Shown in pieces: positions 14,314 to 23,600 of a stretch of 64,000 nucleotides of DNA. Under the pieces are notes generated by a model. That model was not told the origin of the DNA, ran no database searches, and was given only the letters and a program-made list of their open reading frames with translations. The stretch is taken from NCBI RefSeq assembly GCF_900459225.1, contig NZ_UHFH01000003.1:464501-528500 (forward strand). The letters are read 5' to 3'. The DNA comes from Streptococcus dysgalactiae subsp. dysgalactiae. GTDB taxonomy: Bacteria > Bacillota > Bacilli > Lactobacillales > Streptococcaceae. Position numbers and translations under genes: made by a program. How positions within the stretch are numbered: the stretch's first letter is position 1; the number at the start of each line of letters is the position of its first letter.

Positions 14314-15459
14314 ATGAAAATCAAACCAATTACAAAGAAAAACGGTACTATCGTGTACCGTGCTAATGTTTACTTAGGTACTGACCAGGTAACAGGTAAG
14401 AAAGCTAAAACAAGCGTAACAGGTAGGACAAGAAAAGAGGTTAAGCAAAAAGCAAAGCACGCGCAAGATGAATTCATTTCTAATGGCTACACGGTTACTA
14501 AAGTTGTGCCAATAAAGAATTATCAAGAATTGGCTGAGTTATGGCTAGAAAGTTACCAGCTTACGGTAAAGCCTCAGACATTCATAGCAACTAAGAGAAT
14601 GCTCTATAATCACTTAATACCAGTCTTTGGCGCTTTGAAATTAAATAAGCTATCTGTTAGCTATATTCAAGGTTTTATTAATGATTTATCTAGAGAGTTG
14701 GTACATTATAGCGTTGTTCACTCTATCAATAGGCGTGTTTTACAATATGGGGTATCTCTCCAGTTATTGCCATTCAACCCTGCGCGTGATGTCATGTTGC
14801 CCAAAGTACCAAAAAAGGAAAATAAGGCTATTAAGTTCATAGCTCCAGAAGATTTAAAAGCGTTAATGGCTTACATGGAAAAGCTAGCCAATAAGAAATT
14901 TAGCTATTTCTTTGATTATGTTCTGTACAGCGTTTTACTTGCTACTGGTTGCCGTTTTGGGGAAGTAGTAGCCCTAGAATGGTCTGATATTGACCTAGAG
15001 AATGGAACTATCAGCATAACCAAGAATTACAGTAGGTTATTAAAGTTAATTGGTACGCCAAAAAGCAAAGCAGGGGTAAGGGTCATCAGCATAGACAAGA
15101 AAACAATCAATCTGCTACGCCTTTACAAGAATAGGCAACGACAATTATTTATAGAGACTGGGGCGTATGTTTCTGCTGTGGTGTTTGCGACACCTACGAA
15201 AGAATATCAAAACATGGCAACTAGACAGGAAAGTCTAGATAGGCGGATTGCTGAAATTGCTATCCCTAGATTTACCTTTCACGCTTTCCGACACACTCAC
15301 GCTAGTTTATTGCTTAATGCTGGTATCAGCTATAAAGAATTACAATACCGTCTAGGTCATGCTACGTTAGCTATGACCATGGATATTTATAGTCACCTTT
15401 CCATGGACAAAGAAAAAGAGGCTGTTTCCTATTACGAAAAAGCCATAAATTCTTTATAA
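14314..15459 (+). CDS. int: Tyrosine-recombinase integrase of the island
   Basis: A 381-residue phage-type integrase that inserts and excises the island at the 23-bp core. It has an AP2-like arm-binding region at the N-terminus (residues 1-60), a core-binding SAM-like domain (about 65-165) and a catalytic domain with R214, H323, R326, H349 and nucleophile Y359. ATG at 14314 is chosen because AGAAAGG lies eight bases upstream. The stop codon lies in attR. In the integrated state no terminator with a T run separates it from the chromosomal DUF2829 operon. Confidence 0.92.
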   Translation: MKIKPITKKNGTIVYRANVYLGTDQVTGKKAKTSVTGRTRKEVKQKAKHAQDEFISNGYTVTKVVPIKNYQELAELWLESYQLTVKPQTFIATKRMLYNHLIPVFGALKLNKLSVSYIQGFINDLSRELVHYSVVHSINRRVLQYGVSLQLLPFNPARDVMLPKVPKKENKAIKFIAPEDLKALMAYMEKLANKKFSYFFDYVLYSVLLATGCRFGEVVALEWSDIDLENGTISITKNYSRLLKLIGTPKSKAGVRVISIDKKTINLLRLYKNRQRQLFIETGAYVSAVVFATPTKEYQNMATRQESLDRRIAEIAIPRFTFHAFRHTHASLLLNAGISYKELQYRLGHATLAMTMDIYSHLSMDKEKEAVSYYEKAINSL

Positions 15460-15480
15460 GTCCACAAAAAGGTGAACAAA
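15458..15480. repeat. attR core of the island
   Basis: Identical to the 23-bp attL core at 3850-3872. It begins at the last bases of the integrase stop codon. Confidence 0.85.
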
Positions 15481-15554
15481 TTTATATTTTAGAACTCATA
15501 GGCTAATTGAAAAGCCTATTAAATCAACGATTACAGACGATAAAGGAGACAATC

Positions 15555-15791
15555 ATGACATTTGAAGAGATTTTACCAGGCCTCAAAGCGAAAAAAAAAT
15601 ACGTTAGAACAGGTTGGGCAGGTGCTGAAAACTATGTTCAACTCTTTGATAGCATCGAACAAAATGGCCAAGCTCTTGAAGTAACGCCTTACTTCTTGAT
15701 TAATGTGTCTGGCGAGGGAGAAGGCTTTTCTATGTGGGCGCCAACCCCATGTGATGTGCTAGCCACCGATTGGGTAGAAGTTCATGACTAA
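15555..15791 (+). CDS. DUF2829 family protein
   Basis: A 78-residue protein with the family pattern (MTFEEILPGLK, YVRTGW, YLINV-like strand FLINVSG, WAPTPCDVLATDWVEV). It starts at ATG 15555 with AAAGGAG upstream and overlaps the next gene by eight bases. Function unknown; the family is common in streptococci and phages. A broken copy of its 5' end lies left of the island at 3730. Because the island is integrated just upstream, transcription may come from the integrase promoter. Confidence 0.8.
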   Translation: MTFEEILPGLKAKKKYVRTGWAGAENYVQLFDSIEQNGQALEVTPYFLINVSGEGEGFSMWAPTPCDVLATDWVEVHD

Positions 15792-16482
15792 ACGCGTCCT
15801 TATCACAGGAGTATCATCAGGCATCGGACTAGCGCAGGCCCGTCTTTTTTTGGAAAATGGCTACGCAGTCTATGGCGTTGACAAGTCAGAAAGACCTGAC
15901 TTGCCCGGAGACTTTCAGTTTTTACAACTGGACGTTAGCGGCGATTTAGCTGCGCTTCACGACTTTGCACCGCATGTGGACATCATATGCCACACCGCAG
16001 GAATCCTCGACGACTATAAGCCCTTACTTGATATTAGTGATGCCGATATTGACAAAATTTTTCAGGTCAACCTTTTTGCAACTATCCGAATCACTCGCTA
16101 TTACTTACCCCAAATGGTTGCTAATGGTTCTGGCATTATCATCAATATGTGTTCTATTGCTAGTTTTTTAGCAGGTGGTGGCGGAGCAGCTTATACAGCT
16201 AGCAAGCACGCCTTGGCAGGTTTTACCCGTCAGCTAGCTCTTGATTATGCCAAGTCTGGTATTCAGGTTTTTGGCATTGCACCAGGCGCCGTTAAAACGG
16301 CCATGACACAAGCAGATTTTGAACCTGGAGGCTTGGCTCAATGGGTGGCCGATGAAACTCCGATTGGGCGCTGGTTAGACCCAGCAGAAATTGCTGAGCT
16401 TACCCTCTACTTAGCTTCAGGAAAAGCAGGAGCGATGCAGGGAGAAATCCTTAAAGTTGATGGTGGCTGGAGTTTGAAATGA
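15784..16482 (+). CDS. Short-chain dehydrogenase/reductase (3-oxoacyl-ACP reductase-like)
   Basis: A 232-residue classical SDR. The cofactor motif TGVSSGIG is at residues 8-15, the catalytic Ser lies in NMCSIASF, and YTASK (about residue 138) is the Tyr-Lys pair. The end (GEILKVDGGWSLK) is typical of FabG-like enzymes. It would reduce a carbonyl with NAD(P)H in the cytoplasm; the substrate is not evident, and it lies outside the fatty-acid gene cluster. It overlaps genes on both sides, so it is part of an operon. Confidence 0.85.
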   Translation: MTKRVLITGVSSGIGLAQARLFLENGYAVYGVDKSERPDLPGDFQFLQLDVSGDLAALHDFAPHVDIICHTAGILDDYKPLLDISDADIDKIFQVNLFATIRITRYYLPQMVANGSGIIINMCSIASFLAGGGGAAYTASKHALAGFTRQLALDYAKSGIQVFGIAPGAVKTAMTQADFEPGGLAQWVADETPIGRWLDPAEIAELTLYLASGKAGAMQGEILKVDGGWSLK

Positions 16483-16721
16483 CCAAGTATATTGAGATTG
16501 GCTTGGGCAATTCCTGGTTGGTTCGCACAGAATACGAAAAAGATGATGGAACGGAAGTTGAGGTTAGAGGTATTTCAGGAGCTGTTCATCCGAGGTCTAT
16601 TTACCTTAGAATTTGGCTGGGTTATACCGTTTGGATTTTGGATTTCAAAGAAGGGTTTAAACAGCAAACCAAGTCTCGTAAGTCATTCAAATGTGTTGTT
16701 GGCATTGTATCAGAGCTTTGA
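16479..16721 (+). CDS. DUF3977 family protein
   Basis: An 80-residue protein with the family pattern (KYIEIGLGNSWLVRTEYE, EVRGISG, SIYLRIWLGYTVWILDFKEGFK). Its start overlaps the dehydrogenase stop (ATGA). Function unknown. Confidence 0.75.
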   Translation: MTKYIEIGLGNSWLVRTEYEKDDGTEVEVRGISGAVHPRSIYLRIWLGYTVWILDFKEGFKQQTKSRKSFKCVVGIVSEL

Positions 16722-16738
16722 TAGATAAAGGAGAAAAA

Positions 16739-17188
16739 ATGACAGTAGAAGAATTATGGCAGACCTATCAAAAGATTAATCCTGGTATTGGTGATGAGTT
16801 TGATGCTTGGGCCTTTGGGGTTCAACCGGATTTATTAGCAAAGCTCGTCTTAGAAGGAACTAAAACAGCAACAGCCTCTGCTTATGATTTATATAGTTTA
16901 GATCAGGAACCCCTTCCACAGGTTGGAACTTATGATGTGGTGCTAGATGGTCAAGGGCAGGCAGTTTGTATCATTCAAATTACTAAGGTTGAGGTTCTTC
17001 CTTTTAATCAGGTATCAGCAGAACATGCTTACAAAGAAGGAGAAGGGGATAGGAGCTTGGATTGGTGGCGACAGGCCCATCAGGACTTTTTTCAACCTTA
17101 TTTTGAAGAGGCAGGGCTTGTTTTTTCTGAACAAAGTCCCATTGTTTTAGAAGAATTTCAAGTGGTTTACCCACAGTTAGGAGATTAA
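16739..17188 (+). CDS. ASCH domain protein
   Basis: A 149-residue protein of the ASCH superfamily (YhfF-like): the FGVQPDLLAKLVLEGTKTATAS motif and the GTYDVVLDGQGQAVCIIQITKVEVLPF strands build the PUA-like fold, which suggests RNA or nucleotide binding. ATG at 16739 is preferred over a longer frame because AAAGGAG lies just upstream. It ends two bases before the oxidoreductase gene. Confidence 0.8.
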   Translation: MTVEELWQTYQKINPGIGDEFDAWAFGVQPDLLAKLVLEGTKTATASAYDLYSLDQEPLPQVGTYDVVLDGQGQAVCIIQITKVEVLPFNQVSAEHAYKEGEGDRSLDWWRQAHQDFFQPYFEEAGLVFSEQSPIVLEEFQVVYPQLGD

Positions 17189-17189
17189 G

Positions 17190-18152
17190 ATGAAATTAGC
17201 AATTTTAGGGACTGGAATGATTGTCAAAGATGTTTTGCCTGTCCTACAAGAAATTAACGGTATTGACCTTAAAGTTATTGTTTCCACGCCTCGTAGTATA
17301 GATGTGGCTAGAGAATTAGCAAAAAGCTTTGCTATTTCAACGGCTACAAGTGATTTTGACAGTGTTCTTGCCTCAGAAGATGTGGACACCGTTTATATCG
17401 CAACCCCTAATCATTTGCATTATGATGGGGCAAAAAAGGCTCTTCTAGCCGGCAAACATGTTATCTGTGAAAAACCTTTTACCCTAACAGCAGGGGAATT
17501 AGATGAATTAGTGGTGATCGCTAAAGAACGAAAGCTCATTTTGTTAGAAGCGATTACCAATCAGTATCTGAGCAATATGACCTTTATTAAAGAGCACCTT
17601 GATCGACTGGGGGATATCAAAATTGTAGAGTGCAACTATTCTCAATATTCGTCTCGTTATGACGCCTTTAAGCAAGGTGATATAGCACCAGCCTTTGACC
17701 CTCAAAAAGGTGGTGGAGCCTTGCGCGATTTAAATATCTATAATATTCATTTTGTGGTAGGCCTATTTGGCAGTCCCAAAAAGGTTCAATATTTAGCTAA
17801 TATGGACAAGGGAATTGATACGTCAGGCATGCTTGTCATGGACTATGAGCAGTTTAAAGTGGTTTGTATTGGGGCGAAGGATTGCACGGCAGAAATCAAG
17901 TCCACTATTCAAGGCAACAAAGGCTCACTTGCAGTGCTTGGAGCAACGAATACCCTCCCTCAAGTTCAGTTAAGTTTATACGGTCACGAAGCAGAAGTGG
18001 TTAATCTTAACAAACATGAACACCGCATGTATGAAGAATTCCTTGCTTTTAGGGATATGATTGACCAAAGAGACTTTGAGAAAGTGAATCAGGCTTTGGA
18101 ACACAGCAGAGCGGTCATGGCTGTATTGGAGCGTGCTGTTAATTCTCAATGA
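17190..18152 (+). CDS. Gfo/Idh/MocA family oxidoreductase
   Basis: A 320-residue NAD(P)-dependent dehydrogenase. The N-terminal Rossmann fold has LAILGTGMIVKDVLP at the nucleotide loop, and the family motif EKP is in VICEKPFTL (about residues 91-99). The C-terminal domain binds the substrate, probably a sugar or polyol, which I cannot name. It is the last gene of the operon that begins at 15555 and is followed by a strong terminator. Confidence 0.85.
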   Translation: MKLAILGTGMIVKDVLPVLQEINGIDLKVIVSTPRSIDVARELAKSFAISTATSDFDSVLASEDVDTVYIATPNHLHYDGAKKALLAGKHVICEKPFTLTAGELDELVVIAKERKLILLEAITNQYLSNMTFIKEHLDRLGDIKIVECNYSQYSSRYDAFKQGDIAPAFDPQKGGGALRDLNIYNIHFVVGLFGSPKKVQYLANMDKGIDTSGMLVMDYEQFKVVCIGAKDCTAEIKSTIQGNKGSLAVLGATNTLPQVQLSLYGHEAEVVNLNKHEHRMYEEFLAFRDMIDQRDFEKVNQALEHSRAVMAVLERAVNSQ

Positions 18153-18159
18153 GACATAG

Positions 18160-18197
18160 CAAAACAGATAAGTCGTGCGTGACTTGTCTGTTTTTTA
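18160..18197 (+). terminator. Terminator after the oxidoreductase gene
   Basis: AAACAGATAAGTC pairs with GACTTGTCTGTTT around GTGCGT, followed by a T run. Confidence 0.8.
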
Positions 18198-18267
18198 CAG
18201 TTTAAAGGTCAAAAAGTGGTTGATCTAGGGAAAAGAGAGGAAGAATCGAGAAAAAGAGAGAAAATAT

Positions 18268-19693
<1,426 letters not shown>

Positions 19694-19723
19694 CTCAAGA
19701 TCTATTTAGTAAGGAGGTCAGGC

Positions 19724-20278
19724 ATGGAATTTGAAGAAAAAACGCTGAAAAGACAAGACATTTTTGATGGTCATATTTTTAAAGTTGTTGTGGATGATGT
19801 TGAACTTCCCAACAATCTGGGACAATCCAAGCGAGAATTGATTTTTCATCGTGGTGCCGTTGCTGTATTAGCGGTTACACCTGATAAGAAAATTGTGATT
19901 GTCAAACAATACCGCAAAGCTATTGAAGCTGTTTCTTATGAAATTCCAGCCGGTAAGTTGGAAGTGGGTGAATCGGGATCCGAGTTAGAAGCTGCTGCAC
20001 GGGAATTAGAAGAAGAGACAGCCTATACTGGTCATTTATCCCTTCTTTATGAGTTTTACACAGCCATTGGTTTTTGTAATGAAAAAATCAAACTTTACTT
20101 AGCAACTGATCTTAAAAAGGTACCCCATCCTAAACCTCAAGATGAGGATGAAGTGATTGAGGTATTAGAACTGACTTATGAAGACTGTATGGAGCTCGTT
20201 TCCAAAGGGAAATTAGCAGATGCTAAAACCTTGATAGCTTTGCAATATTATGCCTTACATTTTGGAGGTGATCGGTAA
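19724..20278 (+). CDS. nudF: Nudix hydrolase, ADP-ribose pyrophosphatase type
   Basis: A 184-residue Nudix protein. The Nudix box is GKLEVGESGSELEAAARELEEETA (broken here: G-x5-E then REL-EE), at about residues 79-103, preceded by the substrate loop IVKQYRKAIEAVSYEIPAG typical of ADP-ribose pyrophosphatases. It would hydrolyse ADP-ribose to AMP and ribose 5-phosphate. AAGGAGG precedes the start, and the stop is directly followed by the next ATG. Confidence 0.9.
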   Translation: MEFEEKTLKRQDIFDGHIFKVVVDDVELPNNLGQSKRELIFHRGAVAVLAVTPDKKIVIVKQYRKAIEAVSYEIPAGKLEVGESGSELEAAARELEEETAYTGHLSLLYEFYTAIGFCNEKIKLYLATDLKKVPHPKPQDEDEVIEVLELTYEDCMELVSKGKLADAKTLIALQYYALHFGGDR

Positions 20279-20530
20279 ATGGGGAAGCCGTTATTAACTG
20301 ATGAGGTGATTGAAAAAGCCAAACGTGGAGAGTCGTTTGAAGCTGATGAGTATGCGGATTTTGACACCAAAATCATGCTCCTGCCAGACCATGAGGAATT
20401 AGAACGTATCTATAAGAGTCGGCGCATCGAAAATGCTAGACGGAGTCAGTTGCAATCTAAATTGAACTTGATTCTTATTGCAGTGATTATTCTTATCGCT
20501 CTTTTAGTCTATGCTGTCTTTTACCTATAA
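20279..20530 (+). CDS. Small membrane protein of the glmU operon
   Basis: An 83-residue protein with a charged N-terminal 58 residues and one membrane helix at the end (LILIAVIILIALLVYAVFYL). It starts at the base after the Nudix stop. It is conserved in this operon among streptococci as far as I recall; function unknown. Confidence 0.75.
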   Translation: MGKPLLTDEVIEKAKRGESFEADEYADFDTKIMLLPDHEELERIYKSRRIENARRSQLQSKLNLILIAVIILIALLVYAVFYL

Positions 20531-20547
20531 CTAGATAAGGAACTATT

Positions 20548-21243
20548 ATGAAAATCGGAATTATCGCTGCTATGGAGGAAGAATTACGCCTCCTTTTGGA
20601 AAATGTTTTAGATTGTCAAGCTCATCAAGTGTTATCCAACACTTACTATACGGGTCGATTGGGTCAGCATGACTTAGTACTAGTGCAGTCAGGTATTGGT
20701 AAGGTCATGTCTGCGATGACAGTTGCTATCTTGGGAGATCACTTCGATGTGGATGCCATTATCAACACTGGGTCAGCAGGAGCTGTAGCACCAGGTCTAG
20801 CCATTGGTGATGTGGTGGTTGCTGATCAGTTGGTTTATCATGATGTTGATGTGACTGCTTTTGGCTATGCTTATGGTCAAATGGCATCGCAGCCTTTGTG
20901 CTTTAACTGTGACCCCCAATTTGTGAACACTTTTAAAGAAGTTTTAGCTCAGGAATCAACAGGCAGTCAAGTTGGTTTGATTGCAACTGGAGATAGTTTT
21001 ATTGCGGGGCAAGATAAGATTGATAACATTAAAACGGTTTTTCCCACAGTTCTAGCAGTTGAAATGGAAGGAGCGGCAATTGCACAAGCTGCCCATGCCA
21101 CAGGTAAACCATTTATCGTGGTAAGAGCTATGAGTGATACCGCAGCCCATGACGCCAATATTACCTTTGACCAATTTATCATTGAAGCTGGCAAAAAATC
21201 TGCCCAAACATTGATGGCATTTTTAGAAAAGTTAGCTGTCTAA
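20548..21243 (+). CDS. mtnN: 5'-methylthioadenosine/S-adenosylhomocysteine nucleosidase
   Basis: A 231-residue enzyme that removes adenine from MTA, SAH and 5'-deoxyadenosine, feeding the methyl cycle and the autoinducer-2 precursor. Family motifs are clear: IGIIAAMEEEL at the start, GSAGAV (residues 77-82), AVEMEGAAIAQ (catalytic Glu region, about 170-180) and SDTA with catalytic Asp near residue 196. It ends the glmU operon; its terminator is split by an insertion sequence. Confidence 0.95.
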   Translation: MKIGIIAAMEEELRLLLENVLDCQAHQVLSNTYYTGRLGQHDLVLVQSGIGKVMSAMTVAILGDHFDVDAIINTGSAGAVAPGLAIGDVVVADQLVYHDVDVTAFGYAYGQMASQPLCFNCDPQFVNTFKEVLAQESTGSQVGLIATGDSFIAGQDKIDNIKTVFPTVLAVEMEGAAIAQAAHATGKPFIVVRAMSDTAAHDANITFDQFIIEAGKKSAQTLMAFLEKLAV

Positions 21244-21260
21244 AAATATTTCTCAAAAAA

Positions 21261-21287
21261 ACAAAACCCTCTATACTCTGATTAAAT
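21261..21287. terminator. Left half of the mtnN/mtsR bidirectional terminator
   Basis: ACAAAACCCTCTA (21261-21273) pairs perfectly with TAGAGGGTTTTGT at 22783-22795, and the inner ACTCTGATTA pairs with TAATCGGAAGT, but the two arms are now 1.5 kb apart because an IS sits at the loop. Before insertion the hairpin had A and T runs on both sides and served both converging genes. Confidence 0.75.
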
Positions 21288-21335
21288 TGATATGTACCCC
21301 TTTTACTGGACTAATCCAGTGAAAGGGGTTTTTGT

Positions 21336-21878
21336 ATGAAATATAATTATAATTTTAAATTAAATGCAGTAAACATGTATCGTTCAGGTCAGTGGATAGA
21401 GACTCCAGTTGGTATCGGGCAAAAAAACTTTAGAAAAAGAATTGTCCGATGGTCAAAAACTGCGGAAATACATGGTTTTGATTTTCTAAAACATTCAAAA
21501 TCATCTAAAAATCGTACAGTTGAAGAAAGATATGAGCTAGTTGCACGTGTCTTCTCTGGAGAATCTCAAAGTAGTGTTGCAATTAACGCGGGTATTGATA
21601 CTGGACTATTGTCTAAATGGGTTCAAATATATAAAATAAAAGGGTATGAAGGATTGAACCTTAAAAGAGGTCGCCGAAGGAAAAAGGAACCGCCTATGAC
21701 TAAAAAATATAAGCCAGTTGATTTAACGCCTACAGAGAGAGAAGAATTAATAAGATTAAGAGCTGAAACAGCCTATTTAAAAACAGAAAATGAAGCAATA
21801 AAAAAATTAATCGCCTTGAGACACAAAAAGGAACTGCGCTACTCAAGGCGAAAAAGCGGCAATCGTCAAAGAACTTAA
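21336..21878 (+). CDS. IS3-family transposase orfA, probably frameshifted at its end
   Basis: A 180-residue protein with two helix-turn-helix units (first about residues 1-60, then RVFSGESQSSVAINAGIDTGLLSKWVQ near 75-100) and a helical tail (LTPTEREELIRLRAETAYLKTENEAIKKLI), as in IS150-type OrfA. The last 15 codons (after LRHKK) read as odd basic sequence. The reading frame one base back reads GTALLKAKKRQSSKNLKKKD, which looks like a normal OrfA end. This suggests loss of one A in the A5 tract at 21825-21829. Confidence 0.75.
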   Translation: MKYNYNFKLNAVNMYRSGQWIETPVGIGQKNFRKRIVRWSKTAEIHGFDFLKHSKSSKNRTVEERYELVARVFSGESQSSVAINAGIDTGLLSKWVQIYKIKGYEGLNLKRGRRRKKEPPMTKKYKPVDLTPTEREELIRLRAETAYLKTENEAIKKLIALRHKKELRYSRRKSGNRQRT

Positions 21879-22731
21879 AGAAAAAGGATATCACATAAAA
21901 TATCTTCTCAAAGCAGTAAACCTAGCCAAATCAACTTATTATTTCGAGATTGGCAAGATAGATGCTGTTGCTTTAAGAAACGAAGAGTTACTTAACGAAA
22001 TCAAAAGTATTTTTGACTCAAATAAAAGTAGATATGGCGTTAGACGAGTCTATCAAGAACTGATTAATCGTGGATACAAGGTGAACCATAAGAGAGTTCA
22101 ACGTCTCATGCATAAAGAAGGTTTATTAGGCAAACGTCCAAAGGAAAAATACCATTCCTATAAAGGTGAGGTAGGAAAGATTGCCGACAATATTATTGCT
22201 AGAAACTTTAGCACAACTGCGCCTTTACAAAAGTGGACAACAGATGTCTCTCAGTTTAATTTTTCATGGGGAAAGTGTTATATATCTCCAGTTTTAGACA
22301 TGAACACAAATGAAATCATATCATATGATTTATCTATGAGTCCTAATCTTGAACAGATAAGTAGAATGCTCGATAGAGCTTTCAATAAATTTCCATCAGT
22401 AGAAGGTCTTATATTTCATTCTGATCAAGGTTGGCAGTACCAACATCCTTATTTTAGAAATACATTACACCAACATGGTATTGTCCAGTCTATGTCACGG
22501 AAAGGGAACTGCTATGATAATTGTATAATGGAGACATTTTTTGGAAGGTTAAAAAATGAGATGTATTATGGCTATGAGAAAGACTATTCTTCATTTGAAG
22601 AATTCTCAAGTGAAGAATTCTCAAGAGCTGTTGAGGAATATATTGATTATTACAATAACAAAAGAATTCAGGCAAAAACAAAATGGATGCCTCCTGTACA
22701 ATACAGGATGACATCCATGGGTTCCGCCTAG
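21841..22731 (+). CDS. IS3-family transposase orfB (DDE integrase core)
   Basis: The frame is open from about 21820 without an ATG; a GTG lies at 22081, but IS3-like sequence (KELKEKGYHIKYLLKAVNLAKSTYY) precedes it. The catalytic residues are present: D in WTTDVSQF, D in FHSDQGWQYQ and E in NCIMETFFGRLKNEM. It lies in the +1 frame relative to the orfA frame as it stands, not in the -1 frame expected for this family, so fusion protein production in this copy is doubtful. Confidence 0.8.
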   Translation, partial: TQGEKAAIVKELKEKGYHIKYLLKAVNLAKSTYYFEIGKIDAVALRNEELLNEIKSIFDSNKSRYGVRRVYQELINRGYKVNHKRVQRLMHKEGLLGKRPKEKYHSYKGEVGKIADNIIARNFSTTAPLQKWTTDVSQFNFSWGKCYISPVLDMNTNEIISYDLSMSPNLEQISRMLDRAFNKFPSVEGLIFHSDQGWQYQHPYFRNTLHQHGIVQSMSRKGNCYDNCIMETFFGRLKNEMYYGYEKDYSSFEEFSSEEFSRAVEEYIDYYNNKRIQAKTKWMPPVQYRMTSMGSA

Positions 22732-22773
22732 TTTATAAGTATGTGTCCAGGATTCTGGGTACATATCATAAAT

Positions 22774-22795
22774 AATCGGAAGTAGAGGGTTTTGT
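22774..22795. terminator. Right half of the mtnN/mtsR bidirectional terminator
   Basis: TAGAGGGTTTTGT (22783-22795) is the partner of 21261-21273. It still lies between the IS and the mtsR stop but has no nearby arm to pair with, so mtsR transcripts may run into the IS. Confidence 0.7.
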
Positions 22796-22807
22796 TTTAT
22801 CTGTCAT

Positions 22808-23455
22808 TTAAAGAGCGGTCACATATAACTGTTTGGCAATATTCTCAGGAATAATCAATTCTTTGTCCAAATACTGAATAGTATAGGTTTTTGCAAACGT
22901 GTCAATTTGAGTTAACTCCAGCTCAGTATTGATTTTAAGTCCATGAGATTCTAAATATTGAATTAAATCAAATTGGTCATGGATGCGACTCAGGCGGAAG
23001 CGTCCCAGGTCTGTAATAGTGTTAAGGGTTGTATGGTTGATTTCCACAAGAGGCTGTCCGTTTCGCGGGATGGTGCCACCATGAGGACAGAAAGTTGGAA
23101 AACCGAGGGTTTCATCCAAACGGTCAATAAACGTATCTGAAACAGTGTGTTCCAAGACCTCAGCTTCTTGGTGAACTTCTTGCGCATTGTATCCCAATTG
23201 GTGGATGAGAAAAACCTCAATCAAACGGTGTTTACGATAAAGATTAGCAACAAGCACCTGTCCTTTGACAGTTAACAGATAGCCTTTTCCTTTTTCTTTG
23301 ACAATCCAATCTTGTGAAATCATTTTTTTAATCATCTCAGAAACAGCTGGCGCAGAGACCTGCATTTTTTCAGCCACCATCTTGTTTGAAATTTTAGATT
23401 CTTGCTCCCCAATTTCGTAAATACATTTCAAGTAATCTTCTTTGTTAGGCGTCAT
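22808..23455 (-). CDS. mtsR: MtsR, DtxR-family metal-dependent repressor
   Basis: A 215-residue regulator that binds Mn/Fe and represses the mtsABC importer. The N-terminal winged helix (NKEDYLKCIYEIGEQESKISNKMVAEKMQVSAPAVSEMIKKM is the region, residues 3-45), the dimer/metal domain with H and E ligands (RLIEVFLIHQLG, EAEVLEHTVSDTFIDRLDE) and a C-terminal FeoA/SH3-like domain are visible. It is divergent from mtsA across a 145-base promoter region. Confidence 0.93.
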   Translation of the reverse strand: MTPNKEDYLKCIYEIGEQESKISNKMVAEKMQVSAPAVSEMIKKMISQDWIVKEKGKGYLLTVKGQVLVANLYRKHRLIEVFLIHQLGYNAQEVHQEAEVLEHTVSDTFIDRLDETLGFPTFCPHGGTIPRNGQPLVEINHTTLNTITDLGRFRLSRIHDQFDLIQYLESHGLKINTELELTQIDTFAKTYTIQYLDKELIIPENIAKQLYVTAL

Positions 23456-23514
23456 AGCAATATGCCTTTCTCTTATTTATAATCATTATTATATCAGATT
23501 TTTAGGAAAAAATC

Positions 23515-23573
23515 TTGACAAAAAACCAATAATAATATATCCTTATATTGTATTTAACTATACTTAATTAAAT
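23515..23573 (+). promoter_or_regulatory. mtsA promoter with MtsR operator
   Basis: TTGACA (23515-23520) and a weak TATCCT at 17 bases spacing form the likely promoter. TATTTAACTATACTTAATTA (from 23551) is a partial palindrome close to the TTAACTTGACTTAA-type sites of SloR/ScaR/MtsR, placed just downstream of the -10. Confidence 0.6.
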
Positions 23574-23600
23574 AAATAATATATCCTAAGGAGATATGCG

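Larger units (their letters stand above)
3850..15480. mobile_element. Phage-inducible chromosomal-island-like element (satellite), 11.6 kb
   Basis: The element is bounded by a 23-bp direct repeat (3850-3872 and 15458-15480). The right copy starts at the integrase stop codon. Its content is that of Gram-positive phage satellites: tyrosine integrase, divergent repressor and Cro, antirepressors, small HTH genes, primase and SF3 helicase with an iteron origin, an ArpU/RinA-like gene and an accessory HicAB module. No portal, large terminase, capsid, tail, holin or lysin gene is present. A decayed prophage could in principle look similar, but the compact intact gene order argues for a satellite. 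Confidence 0.8.
21288..22768 (+). mobile_element. IS3-family element (1481 bp) with 5-bp target duplication
   Basis: The ends TGATATGTACCC (21288-21299) and GGGTACATATCA (22757-22768) are inverted repeats with the TG...CA termini of the IS3 family. TAAAT flanks the element on both sides (21283-21287 and 22769-22773), giving a clear 5-bp target duplication. It holds orfA and orfB. The insertion point is the apex of the mtnN/mtsR terminator hairpin. Confidence 0.9.
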
